The notes: generated from the sequence alone by a model not told the origin. Numbered from the stretch's first letter, positions 1-9,833 are shown. The stretch is 64,000 nucleotides of DNA from Streptomyces olivaceoviridis (GCF_014650115.1 NZ_BMUI01000003.1:372001-436000), one strand, 5' to 3'. Numbers and translations: made by a program.

Positions 1-1167
1 GCCGCTCGGGCCGGTGACGATCACCAGCTCACCGGGGCTGACGGAGAAGGAGAGGTCTTCCAGGGCGGTCGTCTCCGCGCCGGGGTAGCGGAAGGAGACG
101 TCCCGCACCTCGACCGTGCCGTCGGGGCGGCCCGCCTCCGCGCGGTGCCGGGGGTCCGTGACCGAGGGGCGCACGTCCAGGATCTCGATGAGGCGTTCGG
201 CGCCGGCGGTGGCCGCGGTGACCGTGAGGCCGAGCTGGGCGAGGCCGCGGACGGGCGGATAGAGGTAGCCGAGGAAGGCGGCGAAGGCCAGGAGTTGGCC
301 GAGGGTCATCCGGCCGGTGGAGATGTCCCAGGCGCCGATGCCGATCACGGCGAGCACGCAGACCGTCTCGATGACCTGGACCAGCTGCTCGTAGGCCTCG
401 TTCAGACGGGTGGAGCGGACGGAGGCGCGGAACCAGGCGTTCGCCTCCGCGCGCAGCCGGCGGCGCTCGGCGTCCCGGCGGTCGTACGCCTGGGTGAGCA
501 CGATGTTGCCGAGGGACTCCTCCACCACGGAGGTGATCGCCCCGTCGGCGACCCGGCCCGCGCGGGAGACGTCCTTGATGGAGCCGGAGAAGCGGCGGGC
601 GGCCAGCCAGAACAGGGGGGCGAGGACGAAGGTGGCGGCGGCCAGGTCCCAGCGCAGCCAGAACGCGGCCACGGAGTAGAAGAGGGCGGAGAAGGCCGCC
701 GAGGCGGCGCCGACCAGGCCGGACACGACCATGGTCTCGATCGCCTCGACATCGCTGGTCAGCCGGGAGAGCAGATCGCCCTGGCGGTGCCGCTGGAAGA
801 AGTGCGGGGGCAGTTGCTGGACGTGGTCGAAGACGTGCTCGCGCAGCCGCATCACGAAGCGCTCGGTGGCCCACGCGGCCAGTGAGTTGCCCGCGTACGC
901 GACGAGCGCGCCGGCCACCGCGATCCCCAGCCACTTCACGGCCGGGCTCCAGAACGCGGCGAGCGAGCCTTGCTCCAGCGCGTGGTCGGTGAGATCACCG
1001 AACAGCAGGATGGCCTCCGTCTCCGCGAGCGCGACGAGCACGGTGCACAGCCAGACGACCAGCAGCCATTTCCTGAGCCCCTTCGTCAGCGGCCAGAAAC
1101 GACGGAACGCGGTACGGGCGGGAATCGCGGGTGTTTCGTACTCGAATTCTTCACCCTCGCCAGCCAT
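1..1167 (-). CDS. ABC exporter, fused membrane and ATPase domains (C-terminal part cut by window)
   Basis: Type IV (MsbA-like) ABC exporter half-transporter that would move a lipid, drug or peptide across the cytoplasmic membrane. The ATG at 1167 is preceded by AAAGGA at a good distance. About 389 codons are in the window: a short acidic N-terminus, then hydrophobic segments beginning near residue 33 (LLVVWLCTVLVALAE), and a coupling-helix region with HFFQRHRQGDLLSRLTSDVE near residue 115, typical of the family. The frame runs off the left edge exactly in the Walker A loop (VTGPSG), so the rest of the ATPase domain is outside. It is separated by a terminator hairpin from the small peptide gene upstream on the same strand. 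The substrate cannot be told from the sequence. Confidence 0.93.
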   Translation of the reverse strand, partial: MAGEGEEFEYETPAIPARTAFRRFWPLTKGLRKWLLVVWLCTVLVALAETEAILLFGDLTDHALEQGSLAAFWSPAVKWLGIAVAGALVAYAGNSLAAWATERFVMRLREHVFDHVQQLPPHFFQRHRQGDLLSRLTSDVEAIETMVVSGLVGAASAAFSALFYSVAAFWLRWDLAAATFVLAPLFWLAARRFSGSIKDVSRAGRVADGAITSVVEESLGNIVLTQAYDRRDAERRRLRAEANAWFRASVRSTRLNEAYEQLVQVIETVCVLAVIGIGAWDISTGRMTLGQLLAFAAFLGYLYPPVRGLAQLGLTVTAATAGAERLIEILDVRPSVTDPRHRAEAGRPDGTVEVRDVSFRYPGAETTALEDLSFSVSPGELVIVTGPSG

Positions 1168-1207
1168 CAGAAATCCTTTCTGAATCACCTTCCCAGAGGA
1201 AGAGGAA

Positions 1208-1237
1208 AAGGGGCCGACGGTGCACCGTCGGCCCCTT
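1208..1237 (-). terminator. Rho-independent terminator between peptide gene and ABC exporter
   Basis: Perfect 13-bp inverted repeat (arms 1208-1220 and 1225-1237) around a TGCA loop. Read on the minus strand it is followed by TTTTCCTCTTCC, a T-rich tail. It lies just after the stop of the 43-codon gene and just before the exporter start, so it would end or attenuate the upstream transcript. Confidence 0.8.
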
Positions 1238-1253
1238 CCGGCTTAGCGCCCGA

Positions 1254-1385
1254 TCACTGGTCCCGGCCGGCCACCGGCTTGGGCAGCGGCTTGTGCGCAT
1301 GCTTCTTGGGCTTCGGCTTCGGCGCCGGAGGGAGCTGCTTCGTCTTGGACTTGGGGGGCAGCGGGGCAAGCTTCTTGAAGCTCAT
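1254..1385 (-). CDS. Lysine/proline-rich 43-residue peptide
   Basis: A small ORF starting at the ATG at 1385 with a clear GGAG ribosome site 7 nt upstream. The peptide begins MSFKKLAPLPPKSKTKQLPP and ends PKPVAGRDQ. It has 11 Lys and 11 Pro in 43 residues, one Asp, no Cys, no Trp and no signal peptide, so it is strongly basic and probably unstructured. It has its own terminator (1208-1237) and sits 86 nt before an ABC exporter on the same strand, with a FemX-like gene upstream. I do not recognise the family. Possibilities are an exported basic peptide, a nucleic-acid-binding peptide, or a small accessory of the exporter. The ribosome site and terminator argue that it is real; the function is unknown. 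Confidence 0.7.
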   Translation of the reverse strand: MSFKKLAPLPPKSKTKQLPPAPKPKPKKHAHKPLPKPVAGRDQ

Positions 1386-1553
1386 TTCCGTCTCCTGATG
1401 TCGCACTGTTCTTGTGGTGCTGAATTCCGCGTCCGGAACCCGACACCGAAGAAGTTACACGCTTCTCCAGCCACCGAACGGCAAAAATGGCAAAGGGGCG
1501 CTGTGAATCCCCTGGGAAAAGCTGGGAGTTCGGCGAAGAACCTGTAAGCGACC

Positions 1554-2672
1554 TCAGCGGCGGGCCATATAGATGTCGAACGCCTTGTGCAGCAGCCGGT
1601 TCAGCGGGAAGTCCCACTCCCCCACGTACTCGACGGCCTCACCGCCCGCGCCCACCTTGAAGCGAAGCAGGCCGAGCAGATGGTCGGACTCCTCCAGGGT
1701 GTCGGCGATGCCCCGGAAGTCGTAGACGTCCGCGCCGAGTTCATGGGCGTCGCACATCATCCGCCACTGCATGGCGTTGTTGGGCTGCACCTCGCGCTTG
1801 CGGCTGGTGGAGGCGCCGTAGGAGTACCAGACGTGCCGGCCGACGATCAGCATGGTGGCCGCGGCGAGGACATCCCCGTCGTGGTGGGCGAGGTAGAGCC
1901 GCATCCGGTCGGGGTCCTCCGCGGTGAGCGCGGCCCACATGCGCTGGAAGTACGGCAGGGGGCGCGGGATGAAGCGGTCCCGCTCGGCGGTCTCGGTGTA
2001 GAGGCCGTAGAAGGCCGGCAGGTCCTCCGGGCCGCCCCGGACGATCTTCACACCCGCCTTCTCGGCCTTCTTGATGTTGCGCCGCCACTGCTGGTTGAGC
2101 CCGCGGTGGACGTCCTCCAGGGAGCGGTCCCCGAGCGGTACCTGGCACACGTACCGGGGCTGCCCGGCGGCGAACCCCTCCTCCCCGCCGGACCCGGTCT
2201 GCCGCCAGCCCATGCGGCGCAGCCGCTCGGCGAGGTCGAGCCCCGGCCCGCAGGACGTCGCCGGTACGTCGCTCAGCCGGTGCGCGCCGGGGTCGGCGAT
2301 CGCGGCCTTGACCGCCTCCGGGCTCCACCGCCGGGCCACCACGGGCGGGCCCATCTTCACCGAGAAGGCGCCGCGGCCCTTGAGGTGGGCCAGCATCGGC
2401 TCCAGCCAGCGCTCCAGGCCGGGCGCGCCCCAGTCGATGACGGGGCCCTCGGGGAGGTAGGCCAGATACCGCTTCACCTTGGGCAACGGCCGCAGCAGCA
2501 CCAGCCCGGCCCCCACGAGCCGGCCGTCCGCCTCGAACCATCCCAGGCTCTCGGCCCGCCAGTCGGGTTTCACGTCCCCCCACGACGGCACCTGCATATG
2601 GCTGACCGAGGGCCGCTCCGCCACGAAGGCGAGGTGCTCGGCACGGGTGAGGGGGCGGAGGGTGAGCGACAT
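1554..2672 (-). CDS. FemX/FemAB-family peptidyltransferase
   Basis: 372-residue member of the FemABX family (two GNAT-like folds), which adds an amino acid from aminoacyl-tRNA to the stem peptide of lipid II to start the peptidoglycan cross-bridge (Gly in streptomycetes). Visible family signatures are the N-terminal SHMQVPSWGDVKPDWRAES segment, LPEGPVIDWGAP, LNQQWRRNIKKAEKAGVKI, and the C-terminal YDFRGI with following LGLLRFKVG. I chose the ATG at 2672 because GAAGGAG precedes it by 8 nt; an upstream in-frame extension would be low-complexity Arg/His/Thr translated from a tandem repeat. Acts in the cytoplasm at the membrane face. It is probably a single-gene unit. Confidence 0.88.
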   Translation of the reverse strand: MSLTLRPLTRAEHLAFVAERPSVSHMQVPSWGDVKPDWRAESLGWFEADGRLVGAGLVLLRPLPKVKRYLAYLPEGPVIDWGAPGLERWLEPMLAHLKGRGAFSVKMGPPVVARRWSPEAVKAAIADPGAHRLSDVPATSCGPGLDLAERLRRMGWRQTGSGGEEGFAAGQPRYVCQVPLGDRSLEDVHRGLNQQWRRNIKKAEKAGVKIVRGGPEDLPAFYGLYTETAERDRFIPRPLPYFQRMWAALTAEDPDRMRLYLAHHDGDVLAAATMLIVGRHVWYSYGASTSRKREVQPNNAMQWRMMCDAHELGADVYDFRGIADTLEESDHLLGLLRFKVGAGGEAVEYVGEWDFPLNRLLHKAFDIYMARR

Positions 2673-2748
2673 GGGCGGGGCTCCTTCGGCGACGGGGCCG
2701 GTCCCTGTGGCGAGGCCGGTGCTACGACGGTGAGGACGCCGGCGTCCG

Positions 2749-2800
2749 TGACGGTGCCGCTGTGTCGATGACGGTGCCGCTGTGTCGGTGACGGTACCGC
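2749..2800. repeat. 20-bp tandem repeat, about 2.6 copies
   Basis: Units TGACGGTGCCGCTGTGTCGA (2749-2768) and TGACGGTGCCGCTGTGTCGG (2769-2788), then a partial copy TGACGGTACCGC. The array is flanked on both sides by CGGCGTCCGTG (2740 and 2801). It lies in the leader between the FemX start and the phosphoesterase gene. It could be a replication-slippage product; no function is evident. Confidence 0.75.
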
Positions 2801-2832
2801 CGGCGTCCGTGGAGATCGCGGGTGTCCTCACC

Positions 2833-3606
2833 CTACGAAGCGTCCCGCCCGTCCTTCGGCCCCCACGCCTCCAGCACCTCCGTGTCCGTCGCCCGGGCGT
2901 ACAGGAAGTAGTCGGCCCACGCGGCGATGTCCGGGTAGGCGCACTCCCGGGTCAGCCGGGCCACCGCCGCCGGAATGTCGTACGGCGTCACGCGCAGGTC
3001 GGTGCCGGGGCCGAGGAGGCACCAGTGGGCGCCGGGGCGGCCGTAGGGCATGCCGACGCTGCCCGGGTTGACCACCAGACGGCCGTGGGCCAGGCGGACG
3101 TAGGGCATGTGGGTGTGGCCGCAGACGACCGTGCCGATGCCGGGCGGCAGGCCGGTGAAGACCTCCGTCCAGCGGGCCGGGCGCGAGTCGACCAGAACCA
3201 GTTCCTCGTCGTCGCGCGGGGTGGCGTGGCAGAAGAGGACCGGGCCGAGACCGCGCACGCGCACGGTGCGGGTGCGCGGCAGGGCGGCCAGGAAGTCGAC
3301 CTGGTCCGGGCGCAGCGCCCGGGCGGCGTACGGGCCGATGGGGTCCGGGATCTCCGCGCGCTCGCCCCGCCGGTACTCCACCAGTTCCCGGTCCGCGTTG
3401 CCGCCGATCCACAGCACCCGGTCGCCCTGCTCGCGCAGCAGGTCCAGCACCTCGGCCGGCTGGGGGCCCGCGGTGATGTCCCCGGTGAGGACGATCCGGT
3501 CGGCGGCGGCCACCTCGGGCTCCGCCAGGACCGCCTCCAGGGCGGGCAGCACGCCGTGGACGTCGGAGAGGACCGCCAGGCGGGTGTACTCGTCGTCCTC
3601 GCTCAC
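2833..3606 (-). CDS. Calcineurin-like metallophosphoesterase (YfcE/MJ0936 type)
   Basis: 257-residue phosphoesterase. It has the ordered metal-binding motifs of the family: LSDVHG near residue 12, LTGDITAGP near 42, GGNAD (GNxD) near 70, CHATPRDD near 123, and GHTHMPY near 160 followed by VNPGSVGMPYGRP. The start is a GTG whose last bases overlap the TGA stop of the upstream oxidoreductase (GTGA, 4 nt), so translation should be coupled. The N-terminus then reads SEDDEYTRLAVLSD. Substrates of this subfamily are usually small phosphodiesters. Why it is coupled to a glycolate-oxidase-like enzyme is not clear. Confidence 0.9.
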   Translation of the reverse strand: MSEDDEYTRLAVLSDVHGVLPALEAVLAEPEVAAADRIVLTGDITAGPQPAEVLDLLREQGDRVLWIGGNADRELVEYRRGERAEIPDPIGPYAARALRPDQVDFLAALPRTRTVRVRGLGPVLFCHATPRDDEELVLVDSRPARWTEVFTGLPPGIGTVVCGHTHMPYVRLAHGRLVVNPGSVGMPYGRPGAHWCLLGPGTDLRVTPYDIPAAVARLTRECAYPDIAAWADYFLYARATDTEVLEAWGPKDGRDAS

Positions 3607-6605
3607 CCGGCACCCCCCGCCGGGGACTCCAGCGCGTCCGCCAGCACCTCCGCCAGGTGCCGGCCCCGCACTCCGGCGAGCTGCTCCAGCTGGGTGCGGC
3701 AGGAGAAGCCGTCCGCCAGGACCACCGTGTCCGGCGGGGCCTGCCGTACCGAGGGCAGGAGCTGTTCCTCCGCGCAGGCCCGGGAGACCTCGAAGTGGCC
3801 CTTCTCGAAGCCGAAGTTGCCCGCCAGGCCGCAGCAGCCCCCGCTCAGGTCGCCGGTGAGGCCGGCGGCGGCGCGCAGCCGGCGGTCGGCGGTGTCGCCG
3901 AGCACCGCGTGCTGGTGGCAGTGGGTCTGGCCGGCGACCGGGCGGCCGACGGCGGGCGGGGTCCAGTGCGGGGCGTGCCGTTCCAGGGTCTCGGCGAAGG
4001 TGCGGACGGCGGCGGACAGCCGGGCGGCGCGCGGGTCGTCGGGCAGCAGCTCCGGGAGGTCGGTGCGCAGAGCGGCGGCGCAGCTCGGTTCCAGGACGAC
4101 GACGGGGACCCCGGCCCGCAGCACCGGCTCCATCAGGTCCAGCGTGCGGCGCAGGACCGTGCGGGCGCGGTCCAGCTGGCCGGTGGAGACGTAGGTCAGT
4201 CCGCAGCAGACCCGGGCGCGGCGGGCCGCGAGCAGCGCGGTCGCCGCCCTGGTCCTGCCGTCGGCGATCGCTCCCCGGCGCAGCAGCAGTGTCGGCGGCA
4301 GGGCCACACGCAGCCCGGCAGCCTCCAGCACCCGCACGGCGGCCCGGCCGACGGACGGCGCCAGGTACTCGGTGAAGGTGTCCGGCCAGAGAACGACCAG
4401 GTTCCCGACGCCCGGCGCGGGCAGGCCCCCCACGCCCCCAGCCGACATGCCCCCGGCAGGGCCCCGGCTGCGCCACCACCCCGTGAACGTCCGTGTCGCC
4501 AGTCGGGGGATCCGCCGTTCCGGGGTGATCCCGGCCAGCCGTTTGCCGAGGCCGGCCAACGGACCTACCCGGGTCAGGGCGTTGACCAGCGGAGCCATCC
4601 GTGTGCGGGCGGTCCAGCGGAGCCATTCCGGGAGCCGGCCCATGGTGTGGTGGGCGGCGGGGCGGCGGCGGCCGGCGTAGTGGTGGTGCAGGAACTCCGC
4701 CTTGTAGGTGGCCATGTCGACGCCGACCGGGCAGTCCGAGCGGCAGCCCTTGCAGGACAGGCACAGGTCGAGGGCGTCCCGGACCTCCGGGGACCGCCAG
4801 CCGTCGGTGATCAGCTCGCCCGCGAGCATCTCGTGCAGCAGCCGGGCCCGGCCGCGGGTGGAGTGCTCCTCCTCGCCGGTGGCCCGGAAGGAGGGACACA
4901 TCACGGCGGGGCCGGCCGCCGCCGTCGTACGGCACTTGGCGACGCCGACGCAGCGACGGACGGCCGCGGCGAAGTCGCCCCCGTCCGCCGGGTAGCCGAA
5001 GGCGACGTCGACCGGCCGGCTCGGCAGGACGGAGAAGCGGAGGTTCGCGTCCAGCGGGGCCGGGCGGACCAGCATGCCGGGGTTGAGCAGGTCGTCGGGG
5101 TCCCAGACCGCCTTGGCCCGCTCGAACAGCCGGACCGTCTCCTCGCCGTACATGCGGGGCAGCAGTTCGGCGCGGGCCTGCCCGTCGCCGTGCTCCCCGG
5201 AGAGGGAGCCGCCGTGGGCCACCACCAGGTCGGCCAGTTCCTCGGAGAAGCGGCGGAAGCGGCCGACACCGGCCTCGGTGAGCAGGTCGAAGTCGACGCG
5301 GACGTGGATGCAGCCGTCGCCGAAGTGGCCGTACGGCGTGCCCCGCAGGCCGTGGGCGGCGAGCAGGGCGCGGAAGTCGCGCAGGTAGCCGCCGAGCCGG
5401 GCCGGTGGCACCGCGCAGTCCTCCCAGCCGGGCCAGGCCTCCGTGCCGTCCGGCATCCGGGTGGCCGTGCCGGACGCGTCCTCGCGGATGCGCCACAAGG
5501 TCCGCTGGTCCGCCGGGTCGGTGACGACCAGCGCGGACACGACGTCGGCGGCGCGCACGATCTCCTCCGCCCGCGCGCGTGCCTCCGCCGCCGTCTGCCC
5601 GCCGGTCTCCACGAACAGCCAGGCGCCTCCCGCCGGCAGCCCCGCTCCGGCCGGCACCAGGTCGGCGGCCATGCCCTCCACCGTGAGCGGACGCAGCGGC
5701 AGCAGGCCCGCGGCGGCCTCGGCGGCGGCGCTCTCGTCGGTGTACGCCAGCACGGCCAGGGCACGCGCGCGTGGAGCCTCGACCAGGCCGACCACGGCCT
5801 CGGTGAGGATGCCCAGGGTGCCCTCCGAGCCGCAGAAGGAGCGGGCGACGTCCGCGCCCTTCTCCGGCAGCAGCGCGTCCAGCGCGTACCCGGAGATGCG
5901 GCGGGGCAGGTCCGGGAAACCCGTGCGCAGCCGGGCCAGTTCGCCCTCGGCCAGCTCCCGCAGCCCCTCCGGGGCACCCGCCCAGCCCGGCCCGAGCCGC
6001 AGCCGCTGCCCGCGCGCGGTGAGCACGGACAGCTCCCGCACGCTGTCCGCGGTCGTGCCCCAGGCGACCGAGTGGGAACCGCAGGAGTTGTTGCCGATCA
6101 TCCCGCCGAGCGTGCACCTGCTGTGCGTGGACGGGTCGGGGCCGAACCGCAGCCCGTGCGGTGCGGCGGCCTCCTGGAGCCGGTCGAGCACGAGCCCCGG
6201 CTGCACGACGGCCGTGCGGCTGCCCGGGTCCAGCTCCAGCAGGCCGGTCATGTGCCGGGTGAAGTCCAGCACCACGCCGGCGCCGGTCGCCTGCCCGGCG
6301 ATCGACGTCCCCCCGCCCCGCGCCACCACGGGCACCCCGCGCGCCCGGCACACCTCCAGCACGGCGGCCACGTCGTCCGTGTCCCTGGGGGCCACGACCC
6401 CGAGGGGCACCCGCCGGTAGTTGGACGCGTCCATGGTGACCAGCGCGCGGGCGGTGGCGTCGAAGGCGACCTCGCCGCGCACGGCCCCGCGCAGCGCGCC
6501 GGCCAGCTCGGCGACGCCGGCGCCGTCGGCCCCGGCACCCCGCGCGCCCCCGGCCCCGGCCCCGGCTCCCTGGGCCGCCCCCGCACCACCCGTTCGATCC
6601 GTCAT
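3603..6605 (-). CDS. FAD-linked oxidase fused to 4Fe-4S and CCG domains (glycolate/lactate oxidase type)
   Basis: About 1000 residues combining what are GlcD-like and GlcF-like subunits in other bacteria. The order is: low-complexity Gly/Ala N-terminus; FAD-binding type 4 domain (GVVAPRDTDDVAAVLEVCRA, GGGTSIAGQ, GGMIGNNSCGSHS); FAD-oxidase C-terminal domain (GHFGDGCIHVRVDFD, SGEHGDGQAR); a first cluster motif with MCPSFRATGEEEHSTRGRA; the ferredoxin-like CLSCKGCRSDCPVG; and two Cys-rich CCG domains near the end (GGCCGLAGNFGFE). It should oxidise a 2-hydroxy acid and pass electrons onward at the membrane. I placed the start at the ATG at 6605; an in-frame GTG at 6638 is an alternative, and neither has a strong ribosome site. 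Coupled to the phosphoesterase by a 4-nt overlap. Confidence 0.9.
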   Translation of the reverse strand: MTDRTGGAGAAQGAGAGAGGARGAGADGAGVAELAGALRGAVRGEVAFDATARALVTMDASNYRRVPLGVVAPRDTDDVAAVLEVCRARGVPVVARGGGTSIAGQATGAGVVLDFTRHMTGLLELDPGSRTAVVQPGLVLDRLQEAAAPHGLRFGPDPSTHSRCTLGGMIGNNSCGSHSVAWGTTADSVRELSVLTARGQRLRLGPGWAGAPEGLRELAEGELARLRTGFPDLPRRISGYALDALLPEKGADVARSFCGSEGTLGILTEAVVGLVEAPRARALAVLAYTDESAAAEAAAGLLPLRPLTVEGMAADLVPAGAGLPAGGAWLFVETGGQTAAEARARAEEIVRAADVVSALVVTDPADQRTLWRIREDASGTATRMPDGTEAWPGWEDCAVPPARLGGYLRDFRALLAAHGLRGTPYGHFGDGCIHVRVDFDLLTEAGVGRFRRFSEELADLVVAHGGSLSGEHGDGQARAELLPRMYGEETVRLFERAKAVWDPDDLLNPGMLVRPAPLDANLRFSVLPSRPVDVAFGYPADGGDFAAAVRRCVGVAKCRTTAAAGPAVMCPSFRATGEEEHSTRGRARLLHEMLAGELITDGWRSPEVRDALDLCLSCKGCRSDCPVGVDMATYKAEFLHHHYAGRRRPAAHHTMGRLPEWLRWTARTRMAPLVNALTRVGPLAGLGKRLAGITPERRIPRLATRTFTGWWRSRGPAGGMSAGGVGGLPAPGVGNLVVLWPDTFTEYLAPSVGRAAVRVLEAAGLRVALPPTLLLRRGAIADGRTRAATALLAARRARVCCGLTYVSTGQLDRARTVLRRTLDLMEPVLRAGVPVVVLEPSCAAALRTDLPELLPDDPRAARLSAAVRTFAETLERHAPHWTPPAVGRPVAGQTHCHQHAVLGDTADRRLRAAAGLTGDLSGGCCGLAGNFGFEKGHFEVSRACAEEQLLPSVRQAPPDTVVLADGFSCRTQLEQLAGVRGRHLAEVLADALESPAGGAG

Positions 6606-6749
6606 GCGTCCAGGATGCATCCGCTCACGCACAGTCACCCCACGTTTTCCACAGGCCCGCGCGTATCGTCGTACAACCCCACAAGCCCACGTCCCGGTGA
6701 TCTCGTCTCATCGAACGGACATGTCTCCACCTCGCTCTGCGCCACGGGC

Positions 6750-7880
<1,131 letters not shown>

Positions 7881-7903
7881 CCGTCCCCGGACACGGTTGG
7901 CCC

Positions 7904-7934
7904 AAGGGGCGCCCGGCACCACCGGGCGCCCCTT
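7904..7934. terminator. Bidirectional terminator after serC
   Basis: 13-bp perfect stem (AAGGGGCGCCCGG and its complement at 7922-7934) with a 5-nt loop. It sits between the convergent serC and the secreted propeller gene and can serve both strands. Confidence 0.8.
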
Positions 7935-7962
7935 CGTCGCCGCCGGGCGGATCGCGCCCCGT

Positions 7963-8940
7963 TCAGCCGCGCCGCAGCCGCCGCAGGCCGAACAGGGCCG
8001 CCACACCGACCACGACGATCACGGCACCGACCTTGATGCTCCCCCCGCCGCCCCCGTCCGCCGACGTGCCGGAACCGCCCTTCGAGGACGACCCGGCGTC
8101 GGGCCGGCCGGGCGCGTCGACGGCCTGTACGGCGCTGTTCGCGCCTTCGCTGCCGTACATCAGCTTGGTGCCGTCGGCGGAGTACGACACGGACTCCCCC
8201 TGCCCCTGCAACGGGACGTCCAGGCGCCCCTCGCGCTTGATGCGGCCACCGTTCCAGAGGTAGTGGATGCCGCCGAAGTAGCCGCGCACGGCGAGGTCCC
8301 GGCCGTCCGGGGAGAACGCGGCGTCGGTGGCCCACAGGTCGACGGCGGCGATGGGCTTGAAGACGTTCGCGCCCGAGGTGGACAGGGCGGCCGGGCCCTC
8401 GTACAGGTGCCCGCCGTCCTCCTTCTTGTCGATGATGTAGACGCGCCCGGTCTTCGGGTGGACGAGCAGCGACTCGGCGTCGCGCGGCCCGTCGGAGTAC
8501 TTCACGACGTACTGCGTGGCCGTGACCGTCTGGTCCGTCAGGTCCTTCGGCTCGGGCAGCCGGTAGATCCACACGTAGGGCCACTTGCCGCCGAAGTTGT
8601 CGCCGATGTCACCGACGTAGATCTCGTTGTGCGGCCCGATGGAGATGGCCTCGACGTCACGCGGGGAACCGATGCCGCGCAGGGTGATCCGGGCGACGGT
8701 CTTCCCGGTCGCGCTGTCCACGGCGTAGAGGTACGGCCCGTCGTCGCTGTCGTTGTGCGTCCAGTAGACGCCGGGGTGCAGCCGGGAGGCGGCGAGCCCG
8801 CTGGACTCGGTGATCCGCGGGTCCTTGAGGGTGAACCCCTGGTCACCCGCTCCATCGGCGGTTCCCCCGGCGGCGGAGGCGGGCAGCGCGCAGGCACCGG
8901 CGAGCAGCACCCCGGCGAGGACGGCGAACGATCGACGCAT
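7963..8940 (-). CDS. Secreted, membrane-anchored beta-propeller-like protein
   Basis: 325 residues. Signal peptide MRRSFAVLAGVLLAGACALPASA with likely cleavage after ASA. The body has repeated strand-rich blocks with Asp turns (WTHNDSDDGPYLYAVDSATGKT, GDIGDNFGGKWPYVWIYRLP, HPKTGRVYIIDKKEDGG, FSPDGRDLAVRGY), consistent with a six-bladed propeller. A Ser/Gly linker near residue 285 precedes a C-terminal hydrophobic segment IKVGAVIVVVGVAALFG and LRRLRRG, which should hold it in the membrane with the propeller outside. ATG start at 8940. Ligand or enzymatic role unknown. Confidence 0.85.
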   Translation of the reverse strand: MRRSFAVLAGVLLAGACALPASAAGGTADGAGDQGFTLKDPRITESSGLAASRLHPGVYWTHNDSDDGPYLYAVDSATGKTVARITLRGIGSPRDVEAISIGPHNEIYVGDIGDNFGGKWPYVWIYRLPEPKDLTDQTVTATQYVVKYSDGPRDAESLLVHPKTGRVYIIDKKEDGGHLYEGPAALSTSGANVFKPIAAVDLWATDAAFSPDGRDLAVRGYFGGIHYLWNGGRIKREGRLDVPLQGQGESVSYSADGTKLMYGSEGANSAVQAVDAPGRPDAGSSSKGGSGTSADGGGGGSIKVGAVIVVVGVAALFGLRRLRRG

Positions 8941-9062
8941 GCCCCAAGCCTGCCATTCCCGCCGGGGGTTCAGGGCACGTGTCCGCCACGGACCGGGGGA
9001 CGTGGTCCGCCTCACAGGCACCACCGGTCCCGGGGATCACGGAGATCGTCCATCATGACCGG

Positions 9063-9746
9063 ATGCTTAGGTTCATGCCCGTGGGCGACTCCATGACGAT
9101 CGGGAGCGCGGGCGAACACACATGGCGTTACCGGCTGTGGCAGCACCTGTGCGGGGCGTACCGCGGCCCGTTCACCTTCGTCGGGCCGCGCGAGACGCTG
9201 TACGACAAGCAGGCCGACGCCCCGACGTCCCTCGCCTACGCCGACCCCGGCTTCCCACGCGCCCACCTCGCGGGCTGGGGCGAGGGCTGGCTGCACATGG
9301 CCCCGCTGATCGGCGACGCGGTGCGCGCCCACCGCCCCGACGTCCTCCTGGTCTCCCTGGGCCTGATCGACCTCGGCTTCTACACGAACGCCGAGCAGAC
9401 GGCGGAGAACGTACGGGCCTTCGTAGCGGGCGCCCGGGAGGCGGACCCGCGCATCCGGATGGTGCTGCTGCCGGTCATCCCGAACATCCGGGCGGCGGAG
9501 GACGCGTCCTTCGCCGACCAGGTCGACCGGTTCAACGTGCTGCTCGCCAAGGCGGTGGCCGACCTGGACGAGCCACGTTCGCGGCTCCTGCTGGCCTCGC
9601 CGCCGCAGGGGTACGACCTCCACACCGACACCTACGACGGCACGCATCCCAACGCGCGCGGGGAGCACCTGATAGCGGAGGCGTTCGCGGGGGCGATGCG
9701 GGAGGCGTGGGGGGTCGGACAGGTGTACGTGGCGGGAACAAGCTGA
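9063..9746 (+). CDS. SGNH-family hydrolase (GDSL lipase/esterase fold)
   Basis: 227 residues with the four SGNH blocks: GDSMTIG near the N-terminus (nucleophile Ser), a Gly-containing segment around residue 70, SLGLIDLGF in place of the usual GxND block, and DTYDGTHPNARGEHL near the end (catalytic Asp/His). No signal peptide is evident from the ATG at 9063, so it is likely cytoplasmic, unless an upstream start is used. Block III having Asp instead of Asn is a small deviation. It may act on esters or acylated sugars; substrate not predictable. Confidence 0.85.
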   Translation: MLRFMPVGDSMTIGSAGEHTWRYRLWQHLCGAYRGPFTFVGPRETLYDKQADAPTSLAYADPGFPRAHLAGWGEGWLHMAPLIGDAVRAHRPDVLLVSLGLIDLGFYTNAEQTAENVRAFVAGAREADPRIRMVLLPVIPNIRAAEDASFADQVDRFNVLLAKAVADLDEPRSRLLLASPPQGYDLHTDTYDGTHPNARGEHLIAEAFAGAMREAWGVGQVYVAGTS

Positions 9747-9833
9747 CCGAATCCCGGCGTCTCCTCGTCGTGCTGCCTATCGTTGTACTGCGCGGCTGCA
9801 CCTTTGCGTGGGCAGCCGGGGAGGAGCGCCACG

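Noticed and set aside
1254..1385. Lanthipeptide or lasso precursor
   Set aside because: No Cys, few Ser/Thr, and no cyclase or dehydratase in the neighbourhood; the peptide is kept as unclassified.
2833..6351. Very long open frame on the minus strand across the oxidoreductase
   Set aside because: It is out of frame with the FAD/Fe-S protein over most of its length and gives Arg/Pro/Gly low-complexity; only the last 257 codons (phosphoesterase) are real.
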